Shown here piece by piece: positions 34,445-42,373 of a stretch of DNA of 64,000 nucleotides (position 1 is its first letter; every line of letters begins with the position of its first letter). The position numbers and the translations under genes were made by a program. The notes below the pieces were generated by a model. It had not been told where the DNA came from. It saw only the letters and a program-made list of their open reading frames with translations, and made no database searches. This DNA comes from an uncultured Rhizobiaceae group bacterium (GTDB lineage Bacteria > Pseudomonadota > Alphaproteobacteria > Rhizobiales > Rhizobiaceae): contig CANMVS010000012.1 in assembly GCA_947501445.1 (NCBI GenBank), positions 62,001 to 126,000 on the forward strand. The letters run 5' to 3'.

Positions 34445-36294
34445 TGTGCTGCAACCTTCCCGTCAATCACACTGTCAGATTTGGCCGCATAGCCGCGTGG
34501 CGTATAGACCCATTGTTTGCCGTCACCGGATGTTACCGTACGGCTTTGTGAGGAACCGACGATAACCACCGTCAGCATATCCACATCATCCACATTCAGC
34601 CCGCCCAGCGGCACAACGCGCACCTGCTCACCCGTGCGCCCAAGGTTTGTCGCCAGAATGACCGGCGTATCAGCCGGGCGATATTTGACGAGTTCATCGC
34701 GTGCATAGGCAAGCTGTGTGCGCCGTCGCCGCGAGACCGGGTTATAAAAGGCAATCACAAAGTCCCCCTCGCCTGCCGCTTTGATACGCCTTTGGATGTC
34801 GGGCCATGGGGTGAGCAGGTCAGACAGCGAAATGGTGCAAAAATCATGCCCCAGCGGCGCGCCAATGCGGGCGGCTGCAGCCTGCAGGGCGGAAATGCCG
34901 GGGGAGACAACCAGCTCAACGCGCCGTGCCGCATCGCTCAGGCCCGCATCATCTTCGAGCTTTGCGCGTCCCTTATCCAGCAGTTCGAAAGCCAGCGTTG
35001 CCATGGCATAAATGCCGGCATCGCCTGAACAGACCAGCGCGACGGTGCGGCCAGTGCCAGCCAGTTCCATCGCGTGGTGCACCCGCGCCTCTTCCTTGCC
35101 AAGATCAAAATCATGCCGTTGCTTGCCATCGGCAAGCGGCCCCAGAAGATCAAGATAAAGCGAGTAGCCGACAAGATCGCTTGACTGCTGCACCATGGAA
35201 GAGACCTCCGGCGAACGCCAGGCCTGACTGCCGGGTCCAATGCCGACGATGAACAATTTGCCGCGCGCCCTGCCGAGGCTCAATGCATCGACCGGTTGAA
35301 CAGCACGAGCAATGGCGCAGGTCACCCGTTTCGACTTCTGTTTGGCAACAATCAATGCACCATCGCCGCCACTGGCAGCAAGCGCTGCCCCTTCGGCAAC
35401 GCCATGGCAGCCCACTTCCGCAAAAACAATCGCAGATGGCGTTTCCAGTCGGTCGGCTTCGGCCTCCAGACGCGCCGCATCAAAAAAGCGGGCCGGTACA
35501 CCAAAATGATCCGCAACAGCCTGTATGGCCCGCTCATCGGCTTTCAGGTCTATGGAATAGACACCACTCAGCGCCCTTGGAGACAGGTCAGCCTCGTCCA
35601 GCACCCGCTGTGCCAGGGCAATGGCCTCGGCAGGTTCCGTGCCCCGCTCACAGCCCATGCCAAGGCTCAAGACCGTTGGCGCATAGACCAGCTCCAGATT
35701 TTCGGGCGTCCTGCGTTTTTCTGTCACCGTCAGACATACAGCACCATCGCGTGCAAGTGGCAGACGGGCTGTTTCAAGCCACGGTGCCTTGCCATTCAGC
35801 CTCGCTGTGCGCCCGGCGACCAGTTCAGCCATGACCGGTTTTGCCGCATCACCATTGACCAGCACATAGCCGGCCGGCGGCATATCCAGTGCCACACCGA
35901 AACGAAGATCACCGGCGGTGGTGATGGCCGCATGCCCGTCAATAGCCGATGCAATCTGGCGCGCCAGATCATTGGCCCCGTGGTGGCCGCCCAGCAGGGG
36001 CACAACACTTGACCCATCATCCGACACGGCAACCACCGACGGTTCTGTCAATTTGTCTTTCAGGTGCGGTGCCAAAAGGCGGATCAGCGCGCCGCTGGCC
36101 ATCAGGCCGATGATTGGCCGTCCCTGATCAAACAAATGCATCAGGTGGTCAGACAGATTGTCAAACAGCCTATCGGCGTCCTCTACACGTGCGGCAGCGC
36201 CGTGCAGTTCACCATTAATGCTTTCAGCAATCCTGCGTGCCAGTGGCAGGGCAGCATTGCTGAGAACGAGTACGACGGGGTTCATCTCAACCAT
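34441..36294 (-). CDS. cobJ: CbiG-CobJ fusion: cobalt-precorrin-5A hydrolase + precorrin-3B C17-methyltransferase
   Basis: Two-domain protein of 617 aa. Residues about 1-335 match CbiG: the N-terminal part has GLMASGALIRLLAPHL and PLLGGHHGANDLARQ, and a CobE-like C-terminal part has LGMGCERGT. Residues about 345-600 match CobJ/CbiH: LFIVGIGPGSQAWRSPE, VCSGDAGIYAMATLAFE, VSPGISALQAAAARIGAPLG and FYNPVSRRRR. The domains catalyse C20 fragment removal with lactone opening and C17 methylation/ring contraction. ATG 36294 overlaps the cobI end; ATG 36285 is an alternative start. Confidence 0.93.
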   Translation of the reverse strand: MVEMNPVVLVLSNAALPLARRIAESINGELHGAAARVEDADRLFDNLSDHLMHLFDQGRPIIGLMASGALIRLLAPHLKDKLTEPSVVAVSDDGSSVVPLLGGHHGANDLARQIASAIDGHAAITTAGDLRFGVALDMPPAGYVLVNGDAAKPVMAELVAGRTARLNGKAPWLETARLPLARDGAVCLTVTEKRRTPENLELVYAPTVLSLGMGCERGTEPAEAIALAQRVLDEADLSPRALSGVYSIDLKADERAIQAVADHFGVPARFFDAARLEAEADRLETPSAIVFAEVGCHGVAEGAALAASGGDGALIVAKQKSKRVTCAIARAVQPVDALSLGRARGKLFIVGIGPGSQAWRSPEVSSMVQQSSDLVGYSLYLDLLGPLADGKQRHDFDLGKEEARVHHAMELAGTGRTVALVCSGDAGIYAMATLAFELLDKGRAKLEDDAGLSDAARRVELVVSPGISALQAAAARIGAPLGHDFCTISLSDLLTPWPDIQRRIKAAGEGDFVIAFYNPVSRRRRTQLAYARDELVKYRPADTPVILATNLGRTGEQVRVVPLGGLNVDDVDMLTVVIVGSSQSRTVTSGDGKQWVYTPRGYAAKSDSVIDGKVAAQ

Positions 36295-37063
36295 CCTGTC
36301 TTGAGCTTTGAGGGGAAGCAGCAGACGTGCTTACCGTATTGCGAATTTCAACCGGTAGATCGGCAACCCAGTTCTCAGATCCGCGATAGACGAGGATCAT
36401 GGAAAAATACGGCGCTTTGCCTTCGGCTTCCCCGAGCGGCAAAATACGTTCCTGATCCAGCGATATACGTTCAAGATACCCGGCACAGGAAATCAGATCA
36501 TGGTCGGCAAGCAGCCTTTTGATCCGTCCGAAATGCCGGCCGATCTTGATGATCGCCATGGCATCGGCCTGCACAAGTCTTGGTGCTATGGCCTCATCCG
36601 GCAACGGACCGGGTATCACGCTCAACACATCATTGCGCGCGGCCAGCGGCCGTTTGAGCGCGGCAGCACCGGCCATCATCGAAGAGACACCGGGTACGAT
36701 TTCGCAAGGGAAACGCCCGGCCAGCCGCTCATACAGGTACATGAATGACCCATAGAAAAACGGATCACCTTCACACAGAACGGCAACATCGTGCCCGGCC
36801 ACAAGGTGCTTTTCCAGTTCCACCGATGCGGTGTCATAAACCTTTTGCGCCGGAAACCGTTCCACCCGCATGGGCACGACAATCGGATACTCGATCTGAT
36901 CGCGGCGCAGATACCCGCTGACAATCTGCCGGGCAAAGCTCGGGCCGGTATCGGGTGCAGGATAGGCCACAATCGGACAGGCCTGCAGCAGCCTGTGGGC
37001 CTTGAGGGTGATCAACTCGGGATCGCCCGGACCAACACCCAGACCATAAAGTGTGCCGGTCAT
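36287..37063 (-). CDS. cobI: Precorrin-2 C20-methyltransferase CobI/CbiL
   Basis: SAM-dependent methylase acting on (cobalt-)precorrin-2 at C20. Signature GLGVGPGDPELITLKAHRLL at the N-terminus, then VLCEGDPFFYGSFMYLYERL and VPGVSSMMAGAAAL. The start at 37063 shares ATGA with the cobL stop; a longer frame upstream is unlikely. Length 258 aa. Confidence 0.94.
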   Translation of the reverse strand: MTGTLYGLGVGPGDPELITLKAHRLLQACPIVAYPAPDTGPSFARQIVSGYLRRDQIEYPIVVPMRVERFPAQKVYDTASVELEKHLVAGHDVAVLCEGDPFFYGSFMYLYERLAGRFPCEIVPGVSSMMAGAAALKRPLAARNDVLSVIPGPLPDEAIAPRLVQADAMAIIKIGRHFGRIKRLLADHDLISCAGYLERISLDQERILPLGEAEGKAPYFSMILVYRGSENWVADLPVEIRNTVSTSAASPQSSRQDG

Positions 37064-38331
37064 GCGGCCCCCCAGGGTTTTTGAACCGCCCACTGGGTGA
37101 CGGGCATCAGCGATTTCCAGCCGCGATAGGTGCCAACCGGTTGCGCCCGTGCCACCGACAGGCGGGTTAGTGACCCGCCATAGCGGATTTGCAACTCGGC
37201 AACGCGCGCCTCATTTTCCAGCGTGACCGCATTGGCCACCAGCCGACCGCCGGGTTTCAACGCCCGCCAGCAGGCATCAAAAACGCCGTCATTGCTCAAG
37301 CCCCCGCCAATAAACACGGCGTCCGGCGCATCAAGCGCCTCACAGGCCTGCGGTGCCCTGCCCTCGATAATCTTTAATCGCGGTGTGCCGAGCGCCGTGG
37401 CGTTTTCGCCGATCATGGCCAGACGCTCCGGTTCACGCTCAATGGCGATGGCCTCGGTACCGCGCGCTGCGCGCATCCACTCGATGGATATCGACCCGCA
37501 TCCGGCACCCACATCCCACAACAGTGCCTGTGGGCAGGGCTGCAGAGCAGCCAGTGTCATCGCGCGCACTTCCCGCTTGGTCAGCTGACCATCATGCACA
37601 AAGGCATCATCTGACAATCCGGGCACAGTCGATTGAATGGCAGCGCCCTGTTCGGCAATACATTCAATTGCCAGCACATTGAAATCCTCGAACGGGCTGC
37701 CATCATAGGGGCCGACTTCCCTGGCCAGAACACGGCTGGTGCGTTCTTTCGCACCGCCCATATGTTCAAGTACCGTCAGCATCGACTTGCCATAACCACG
37801 CGCGGTGAGTATCTCCGCCACCTCATGAACGGTGCGGGCAACGGATGTCAGCGACAATATACGGTTGCCCGGCTGAATGTGCGGCTGCACACCGGCCACA
37901 GCGCGCCCGTGCAAAGAGATACAGGCAACATCACTTAAGGCCCAGCCCATGCGGGCCGCCGCCAGCGAAAAACCGGAGGGCGACGGGATAACCAGCATTT
38001 CCTGCGCATCCACATTGCGCCGCATGGTGGCCCCGATGCCAAAGTGCATCGGATCACCGGTGGCCAGAATGGTGACAGGCGTACCGCGCCGCTTTTGCAA
38101 AAACGCCAATGTTGGCCCGACACCCATGGTCCAGGGTACAATTTCGCAATTGCTCAAACCAAGCGCTTCAAGATCAAGACTATCCAGCACCCTTTGCGGT
38201 GCGACCAGCGTTTTTGACCGTTTCATCAGGGCCAGCGCCACTGGCGAAAGACTGTCGGTGCCATTGTCACCAATGCCGAGAATTGTCAGCCAGCATTGTG
38301 TGCCGGCCTGTTGGGATTGACTGGCACTCAT
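37060..38331 (-). CDS. cobL: Precorrin-6B C5,15-methyltransferase (decarboxylating) CobL (CbiE-CbiT fusion)
   Basis: Bifunctional methylase of C5 and C15 with decarboxylation of the acetate at C12. The N-terminal CbiE-type domain (LTILGIGDNGTDSLSP, ILATGDPMHFGIG) is followed by a C-terminal CbiT-type SAM-binding domain (LLWDVGAGCGSISIEWMR, AVFIGGGLSNDGVFD). Length 423 aa, usual for CobL. It overlaps cobH (ATGA) and cobI. Confidence 0.94.
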   Translation of the reverse strand: MSASQSQQAGTQCWLTILGIGDNGTDSLSPVALALMKRSKTLVAPQRVLDSLDLEALGLSNCEIVPWTMGVGPTLAFLQKRRGTPVTILATGDPMHFGIGATMRRNVDAQEMLVIPSPSGFSLAAARMGWALSDVACISLHGRAVAGVQPHIQPGNRILSLTSVARTVHEVAEILTARGYGKSMLTVLEHMGGAKERTSRVLAREVGPYDGSPFEDFNVLAIECIAEQGAAIQSTVPGLSDDAFVHDGQLTKREVRAMTLAALQPCPQALLWDVGAGCGSISIEWMRAARGTEAIAIEREPERLAMIGENATALGTPRLKIIEGRAPQACEALDAPDAVFIGGGLSNDGVFDACWRALKPGGRLVANAVTLENEARVAELQIRYGGSLTRLSVARAQPVGTYRGWKSLMPVTQWAVQKPWGAA

Positions 38332-38966
38332 GCGTTCAACCCTCCGGCAATGGCGTTGACGGCGGCGGCTGCCATGGCGCTGCCACCGCGCCGCCCGCGC
38401 ACCGCAATGAATGGCACGCCGCGTGAATCTTCAATCAGCGCGTCCTTTGCCTCGACGGCGCCAACAAAGCCCACCGGAATGCCGATGATCAGCGCCGGTT
38501 TTTCAACACCACGATCAATCATATCCAACAGATGAAACAGCGCCGTCGGCGCATTGCCGACAACCACAATGGAACCGGGCACATCGCTGCGCAGCGCTTC
38601 AAAGGCTGCGGCAGAGCGGGTGGTGCCCATCTCCTTTGCCAGAGCTGCAGTGTCTTTGTGAGCCACGTTGCAAAGCAGCTTTATGTCTTCGGGCAACAGG
38701 CGCGCAATAATACCACGGCGCACCATTTCCACATCGCAGATGATCGCCCGCGATTGGGCGATGGCTGCACGCCCGGCTGCAACGGCGCCCGCCGACATCA
38801 CCAGATCATCGACAATATCAACCATGCCGCAGGCATGAATCAATCTGACAGCAATCGCTTCCATCTCATTGGGAAAACGCGACAAATCCGCCTCCCGGCG
38901 GATCATCTCGAAGCTCTGCTGGTAGATTTTCGCCGGATCGCGAATATAGTCCAATGCCGCAGACAT
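38328..38966 (-). CDS. cobH: Precorrin-8X methylmutase CobH/CbiC
   Basis: Moves the methyl group from C11 to C12 to form hydrogenobyrinate/cobyrinate. The catalytic His is in AVRLIHACGMVDI, and the family blocks AIICDVEMVRRGI and GNAPTALFHLLDMI are present. Length 212 aa. It lies 5 bp after cbiX and overlaps cobL. Confidence 0.95.
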   Translation of the reverse strand: MSAALDYIRDPAKIYQQSFEMIRREADLSRFPNEMEAIAVRLIHACGMVDIVDDLVMSAGAVAAGRAAIAQSRAIICDVEMVRRGIIARLLPEDIKLLCNVAHKDTAALAKEMGTTRSAAAFEALRSDVPGSIVVVGNAPTALFHLLDMIDRGVEKPALIIGIPVGFVGAVEAKDALIEDSRGVPFIAVRGRRGGSAMAAAAVNAIAGGLNA

Positions 38967-38971
38967 GACGA

Positions 38972-40120
38972 CTAACGCTTTTTCTTCATCGACACCGGCC
39001 CGTGGGGATGGTCGGCATGGGGATAGGGATGATGATGGTGATCATGGGCGTGCGCATGATCGTGGTCGTGTTTGTGATCGTGACTGTGCTCATGGCCGTG
39101 GCCGGAATCGTGCCCGTGATCATCGTTATGATCATGCAGCGGTGTCCATGGAAGTCCGTGCTCCATGCAAAATGCCTCTTCCCGGCAGGACGCATCACAA
39201 TCACCCTTGCAGGGGCAATTCTCCAGCCCGCCGCCAATGCCTTCAACATGGTGGTGATGGCTTTCCTGCGGCAGGCCGATTTCGGCTTCAAAGCCCAGAA
39301 CCTGATCGCGATATTTGCACATCTGGCAATTCATCAGCGCCAGGCCGACGCGGGTTTCCTCCACCCGGTCATCAAATGTATCAAGCACGAGGTCGTGATC
39401 GTTGAGATAACCGGCCTTGATGAATTCAATGTCGTCAATATCGGCAGCAACCTGATCGGTATAGCTGTAGATGCGTTTGACCAGAACGCCGGTAAACAGA
39501 AAATAGGGAAACACGACAATACGCCTGTAACCAAGCTTTGCCGCATGGCGAAGCCCCGGCTCCACCAGCGGAAATGTGACACCGGAATAGCAGGTTTCAG
39601 CCCAGCCAAAGCCCATGCCTTCCCACAGCATCCGCGTGACCTTCGATGCATTGGAATTGGCATCGGGATCGGAAGAGCCGCGCCCGACCACCATCAACAG
39701 CGTCTCATGCATCGGCACATCGCCATTTTCAGCATTGGCCGTATCCAGCGCTTCCTGAATGCGGGCACCCGCGGCGCGGATCATTTTCAGGTCAAAGCCG
39801 AGCTCGCGGCCATAATCGATCTTCATATCGGGATGCTGCGCCTGATAGGTATTGAGCACGGATGGAATATCATTCTTGGCGTGACCGGCAGCAAATAGCA
39901 TGCCCGGTACAGCCAGCACCCGTGTCACCCCCTGCTCGCGCAGTGCATCTAAGCCTGAATGGATGACCGGGTTGCAGAACTCCAGATAGCCATATTCAAC
40001 CGGCGTATCCGGATGGCGCGCTTTCAGCCCCTTTGCAACCTTGGCAAATTCGCTGGCCGCATTCTGGTTGCGGCTGCCATGGCCACACACCATGATGCCG
40101 AGTTTTTCTGGCTGGCTCAT
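38972..40120 (-). CDS. cbiX: Sirohydrochlorin cobaltochelatase CbiX, long form with His-rich tail
   Basis: Inserts Co(II) into sirohydrochlorin, the entry step of early-cobalt cobalamin synthesis. Two chelatase repeats are visible: MVCGHGSRNQNAASEF with MLFAAGHAKNDIPSVL, and MVVGRGSSDPDANSNASK with VVFPYFLFTGVLVKRI. Near residue 262 is MNCQMC (MxCxxC, an Fe-S or metal motif of long CbiX). A Cys cluster (CPCKGDCDASCREEAFC) and about 50 residues extremely rich in His and Asp follow (HGHEHSHDHKHDHDHAHAHD), likely cobalt storage or delivery. Length 382 aa. Its ATG overlaps the small membrane-protein gene before it. Confidence 0.94.
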   Translation of the reverse strand: MSQPEKLGIMVCGHGSRNQNAASEFAKVAKGLKARHPDTPVEYGYLEFCNPVIHSGLDALREQGVTRVLAVPGMLFAAGHAKNDIPSVLNTYQAQHPDMKIDYGRELGFDLKMIRAAGARIQEALDTANAENGDVPMHETLLMVVGRGSSDPDANSNASKVTRMLWEGMGFGWAETCYSGVTFPLVEPGLRHAAKLGYRRIVVFPYFLFTGVLVKRIYSYTDQVAADIDDIEFIKAGYLNDHDLVLDTFDDRVEETRVGLALMNCQMCKYRDQVLGFEAEIGLPQESHHHHVEGIGGGLENCPCKGDCDASCREEAFCMEHGLPWTPLHDHNDDHGHDSGHGHEHSHDHKHDHDHAHAHDHHHHPYPHADHPHGPVSMKKKR

Positions 40121-40350
40121 ACGGAAGCCCCTTCCGGCTGATCTTCGCCCTCGCCTTCAGCTTCCTCGCCCTCATCCTTCTTCTGCTTGCCCGCCTTGGC
40201 CACCAGCGCCGCCAGCGCGGCTGCACCAACAGTTGCGGCGATACCCACCCAATGGGCGTGCCCCGCCAGATCACCGACATGGCCCACATGGGCCTTGGCC
40301 CCCGAAGCGGCAAAAAACAGGATGGAAAACGGGATGAACAGGCGCGTCAT
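40117..40350 (-). CDS. Small His-rich single-span membrane protein (DUF6732-like), head of cob operon
   Basis: A 77-aa protein starting at ATG 40350 (GGAGG upstream). A signal peptide ends near AKA. It is followed by a His-rich segment HVGHVGDLAGHAHWVG, one membrane segment (GIAATVGAAALAALVA) and a charged acidic tail (KQKKDEGEEAEGEGEDQ). It overlaps cbiX by 4 bp and starts the operon. A role in cobalt uptake or handling, in the manner of small cobalt-transport subunits, is inferred; the family name is from memory. A broken copy lies at 42089-42181. Confidence 0.75.
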   Translation of the reverse strand: MTRLFIPFSILFFAASGAKAHVGHVGDLAGHAHWVGIAATVGAAALAALVAKAGKQKKDEGEEAEGEGEDQPEGASV

Positions 40351-40477
40351 TTCAAAACCTCCGGCTGGCATTTTTCGTGCACGAAACGCCGCAGCGGATA
40401 CAATCCGCTGTTTGTCGGTCTGGACAGCTCCGGCATCGCACCCCCTGATTGGGTCGGTCGTACCGAAATTTCTCTCA

Positions 40478-40493
40478 GCCCGTTCGAACGGGC
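40478..40493. promoter_or_regulatory. 16-bp perfect palindrome upstream of the cob operon
   Basis: GCCCGTTCGAACGGGC is a perfect inverted repeat 128 bp before the first gene of the cbiX operon. It could be an operator for an unknown regulator. No cobalamin riboswitch core was recognised in this leader. Confidence 0.4.
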
Positions 40494-40612
40494 GCCGTCT
40501 CACGCTGACAATGTTCTAGGCAAAGCGGGAAGCAAGGTCAAACACAAACGCGGCAGATGACGTGTGGGATGCGACATGGGGTGTGGGGATGGTGGATCAA
40601 GTTGGACCAAAC

Positions 40613-40658
40613 ATCAATAGTTTACATTAATCAGGGATTTAACAAACCATCACCGCAA
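40613..40658 (+). repeat. RAYT-flank repeat, copy A (no transposase attached)
   Basis: Shares with copies B-D the pattern CAAnAGTTT, ATTA and AACCATCACCGCA. Here it stands alone and borders the toxin fragment, suggesting that a transposase-linked rearrangement joined the sequences. Confidence 0.55.
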
Positions 40659-40662
40659 ATGA

Positions 40663-40821
40663 ATAACGCCTAGCAGAGTAGGTCGGGGAGGAAGAATTAT
40701 CATTGGGGGAGTTGGAAGCGGTGTAGGCATCAGAATTGCCCAAGGAAAAAATGGTGATATTGTTACTAGTGTGCCAACAAAGTTCCGGGGAATTCTGAAA
40801 AATAATGAGCACTTACTTTGA
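40663..40821 (+). pseudogene. C-terminal tip of a polymorphic toxin (5' part missing)
   Basis: An open frame with no start codon of its own reads VGRGGRIIIGGVGSGVGIRI, then AQGKNGDIVTSVPTK, and stops at 40821. This resembles the last 40-50 residues of secreted polymorphic (contact-dependent) RNase-type toxins. It overlaps the next small gene by 17 bp, as toxin and immunity genes often do. The rest of the toxin is absent; a RAYT-flank repeat lies immediately upstream. Identification is by pattern only. Confidence 0.45.
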
Positions 40822-41068
40822 AATTGTTGAAGGAAAAATATCAGAGTTGGTGGTGACCTTAAGCTCCGAATTCACACAGGATGAAAAGCAAGAAATCGCC
40901 AGATTTGTCGATGTTGGCGAATATGGATTAGCATTGGAAACTTTGGTGGACATTGTCGCTGAGGAAAACAAGAATGTTACCGGTTCATCTACTTTGTTAA
41001 TTTTTGAATTGGTTGATTTGATGAAATTGAATCGATCCGCATTTAGTGGAAAACTGAAATCACGGTGA
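40805..41068 (+). CDS. Probable immunity protein (MafI-like)
   Basis: An 87-aa acidic cytoplasmic protein. The stretch FVDVGEYGLALETLVDIVAE resembles the conserved core of MafI-type immunity proteins that neutralise MafB/CDI-like toxins. It overlaps a toxin-like C-terminal fragment by 17 bp. The gene is A/T-richer than its cobalamin-side neighbours, in line with transfer. It may now be an orphan immunity gene protecting against toxins of relatives; that is inferred. Confidence 0.6.
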   Translation: MSTYFEIVEGKISELVVTLSSEFTQDEKQEIARFVDVGEYGLALETLVDIVAEENKNVTGSSTLLIFELVDLMKLNRSAFSGKLKSR

Positions 41069-41572
41069 CAGCTCGCTCAATCCTTTTTGCGGCAGCCTCC
41101 AGACCCGTTTGCCCAATGCTAGAATGTGCGCCGTCGGGGTTTCCCGGTCGTTCAACAAAGCTGCGTCACGGATTGGCCTGCCAATCGTTTCGCCACCATA
41201 ACGCGCATAAGCCAAACCTTCTTCGACAGACTTGCGCAAAGAGTGGGCGAAGTCGCTCGTGCGTTCCAGAATCGGTTCGACCTTCACGGGGGCGTCATCA
41301 CGCCCGGCCAGTTGGGAACTAATAGCTCATGCACCAATCGGCAAAGGTACGGCACAAACCATCCTTATCGTATGGAACAAGAATATTGTGGACATGGTTG
41401 GGTATCCGGCAATAGGCCCAGACCGCGCATTTGGCACGTGCGCTACTGTCTTTCTGCAGATCAAGATAAGGGGCATAGTCGCCCTTTTCATAAATGCCTA
41501 CCCGTGCCTGTTGCCGCATTGGGTAACGAGATGGGGAAGACCGGGTACGACAAGACGAGCAAGACGGGCCAT
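41060..41572 (-). pseudogene. REP-associated transposase (RAYT/Y1-Tnp) relic 1
   Basis: From ATG 41572 it reads MARLARLVVPGLPHLVTQ, the usual RAYT start. The frame is then broken and resumes with YEKGDYAPYLDLQKDSSARA and AVWAYCRIPNHVHNILVPYD, where PNHVH is the HUH metal motif. The central part after FADW is deleted. A further frame resembles the C-terminus (VEPILERTSDFAHSLRK, ending ALGKRVWRLPQKG). It is not functional. Confidence 0.85.
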
Positions 41573-41574
41573 GG

Positions 41575-41621
41575 CGCAACAGTTCGCATTAATTAGCAAT
41601 TATGTAGACCGTCATCGCAGT
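41575..41621 (+). repeat. RAYT-flank repeat, copy B
   Basis: GCGCAACAGTTCGCATTAAT, then AGCAATTATGTAGACCGTCA. It lies directly before the start of RAYT relic 1 and is similar to copies A, C and D. Confidence 0.65.
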
Positions 41622-41627
41622 GCGAAT

Positions 41628-41999
41628 TCAGTTGATCAGAATTTTTGAACAAAAGACCATGGCAACCAGTTCGTCGGTGCCAATACCAACCTGGAACATC
41701 ACTTCAATTCCATTTTCGTCCGTATAAGTGCCAGCAATCAGCTCATTGGATAGTGACACAAAAAGGAAGTCAAAAATCTCACTTTTTCTTGGAAAGCCGG
41801 TTGTGTAGAATTCAGTCAAATCCTCGCTTTGATACTCAATACCATTCCGCTCAAAGTTTGATATGACGGTTTTTCTCTGCGCATTTATATTGATGCTGTC
41901 GCATACACCACCTGAAGTTTCTTCAGTTTGGGCTGCAACGACAGGGTAAATCGACATATAAGCTGCTGCCAATACGACCGCTCTGAGGAACAAACTCAT
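41628..41999 (-). CDS. Hypothetical small secreted protein
   Basis: A 123-aa protein with an N-terminal signal peptide (MSLFLRAVVLAAAYMSIYPV, cleavage near VVAA). The mature part is acidic with two Cys (VCDSI and FCSKI), possibly a disulfide. No family is recognised. It lies in the accessory region between RAYT relic 1 and the duplicated fragment. Confidence 0.6.
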   Translation of the reverse strand: MSLFLRAVVLAAAYMSIYPVVAAQTEETSGGVCDSININAQRKTVISNFERNGIEYQSEDLTEFYTTGFPRKSEIFDFLFVSLSNELIAGTYTDENGIEVMFQVGIGTDELVAMVFCSKILIN

Positions 42000-42088
42000 T
42001 TGCTATTGCTTCCTGATAGTGGAATGTTTTTTGTTGATTGTGCTCATCAAAATATGCCTCAATATCGTTTAATAATGCCTCAACTACC

Positions 42089-42181
42089 CTATGGATTTAT
42101 CCCGGTAATATCACCGACATGGGCCTCTGCCCGCGAAGCGGCGAAAAACCGGATGGAAAACGGGACGAATGGGCGCGTCAT
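42089..42181 (-). pseudogene. Truncated duplicate of the cob-operon small His-rich membrane protein
   Basis: From ATG 42181 it reads MTRPFVPFSIRFFAASRAEA, then HVGDITGINP and a stop. This matches MTRLFIPFSILFFAASGAKA and HVGHVGDLAG of the 40117-40350 protein. The nucleotide match extends upstream of the ATG to about 42210 (CCGGCTGGCATTTTT against TCGGCTGGCATTTTT), so it is a DNA duplication of about 110 bp. The membrane span and tail are missing. Confidence 0.8.
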
Positions 42182-42373
42182 TTCAAAACCTTCGGCTGGC
42201 ATTTTTTGGCATGGTTCAACCATTTCGATGAATCAGTTATTGTGTCCGCTTTTGATGGGTTCAAAATGATGTTCGCCCTATGGGCAACAAGCCCGCCGAC
42301 AGCTGATTGTGCGGCAGCCCTAAATACATGCGCCTCTGTTGGGGAGCCGCCTCATAGTTGCAGTACGGAAGCA

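Noticed and set aside
38986-39898. Long open frames opposite cbiX rich in Met/Val/Ile or Thr
   Set aside because: They are antisense shadows of the His-rich tail and chelatase domain; codon pattern and context support only the minus-strand cbiX.
40351-40560. Cobalamin riboswitch before the cbiX operon
   Set aside because: A stretch like GGGGTGCGA followed by AGCTGTCC recalls parts of the motif, but the conserved GCCACTG/GCAACTG core and GGGAA box are not in the leader, so it was not annotated.
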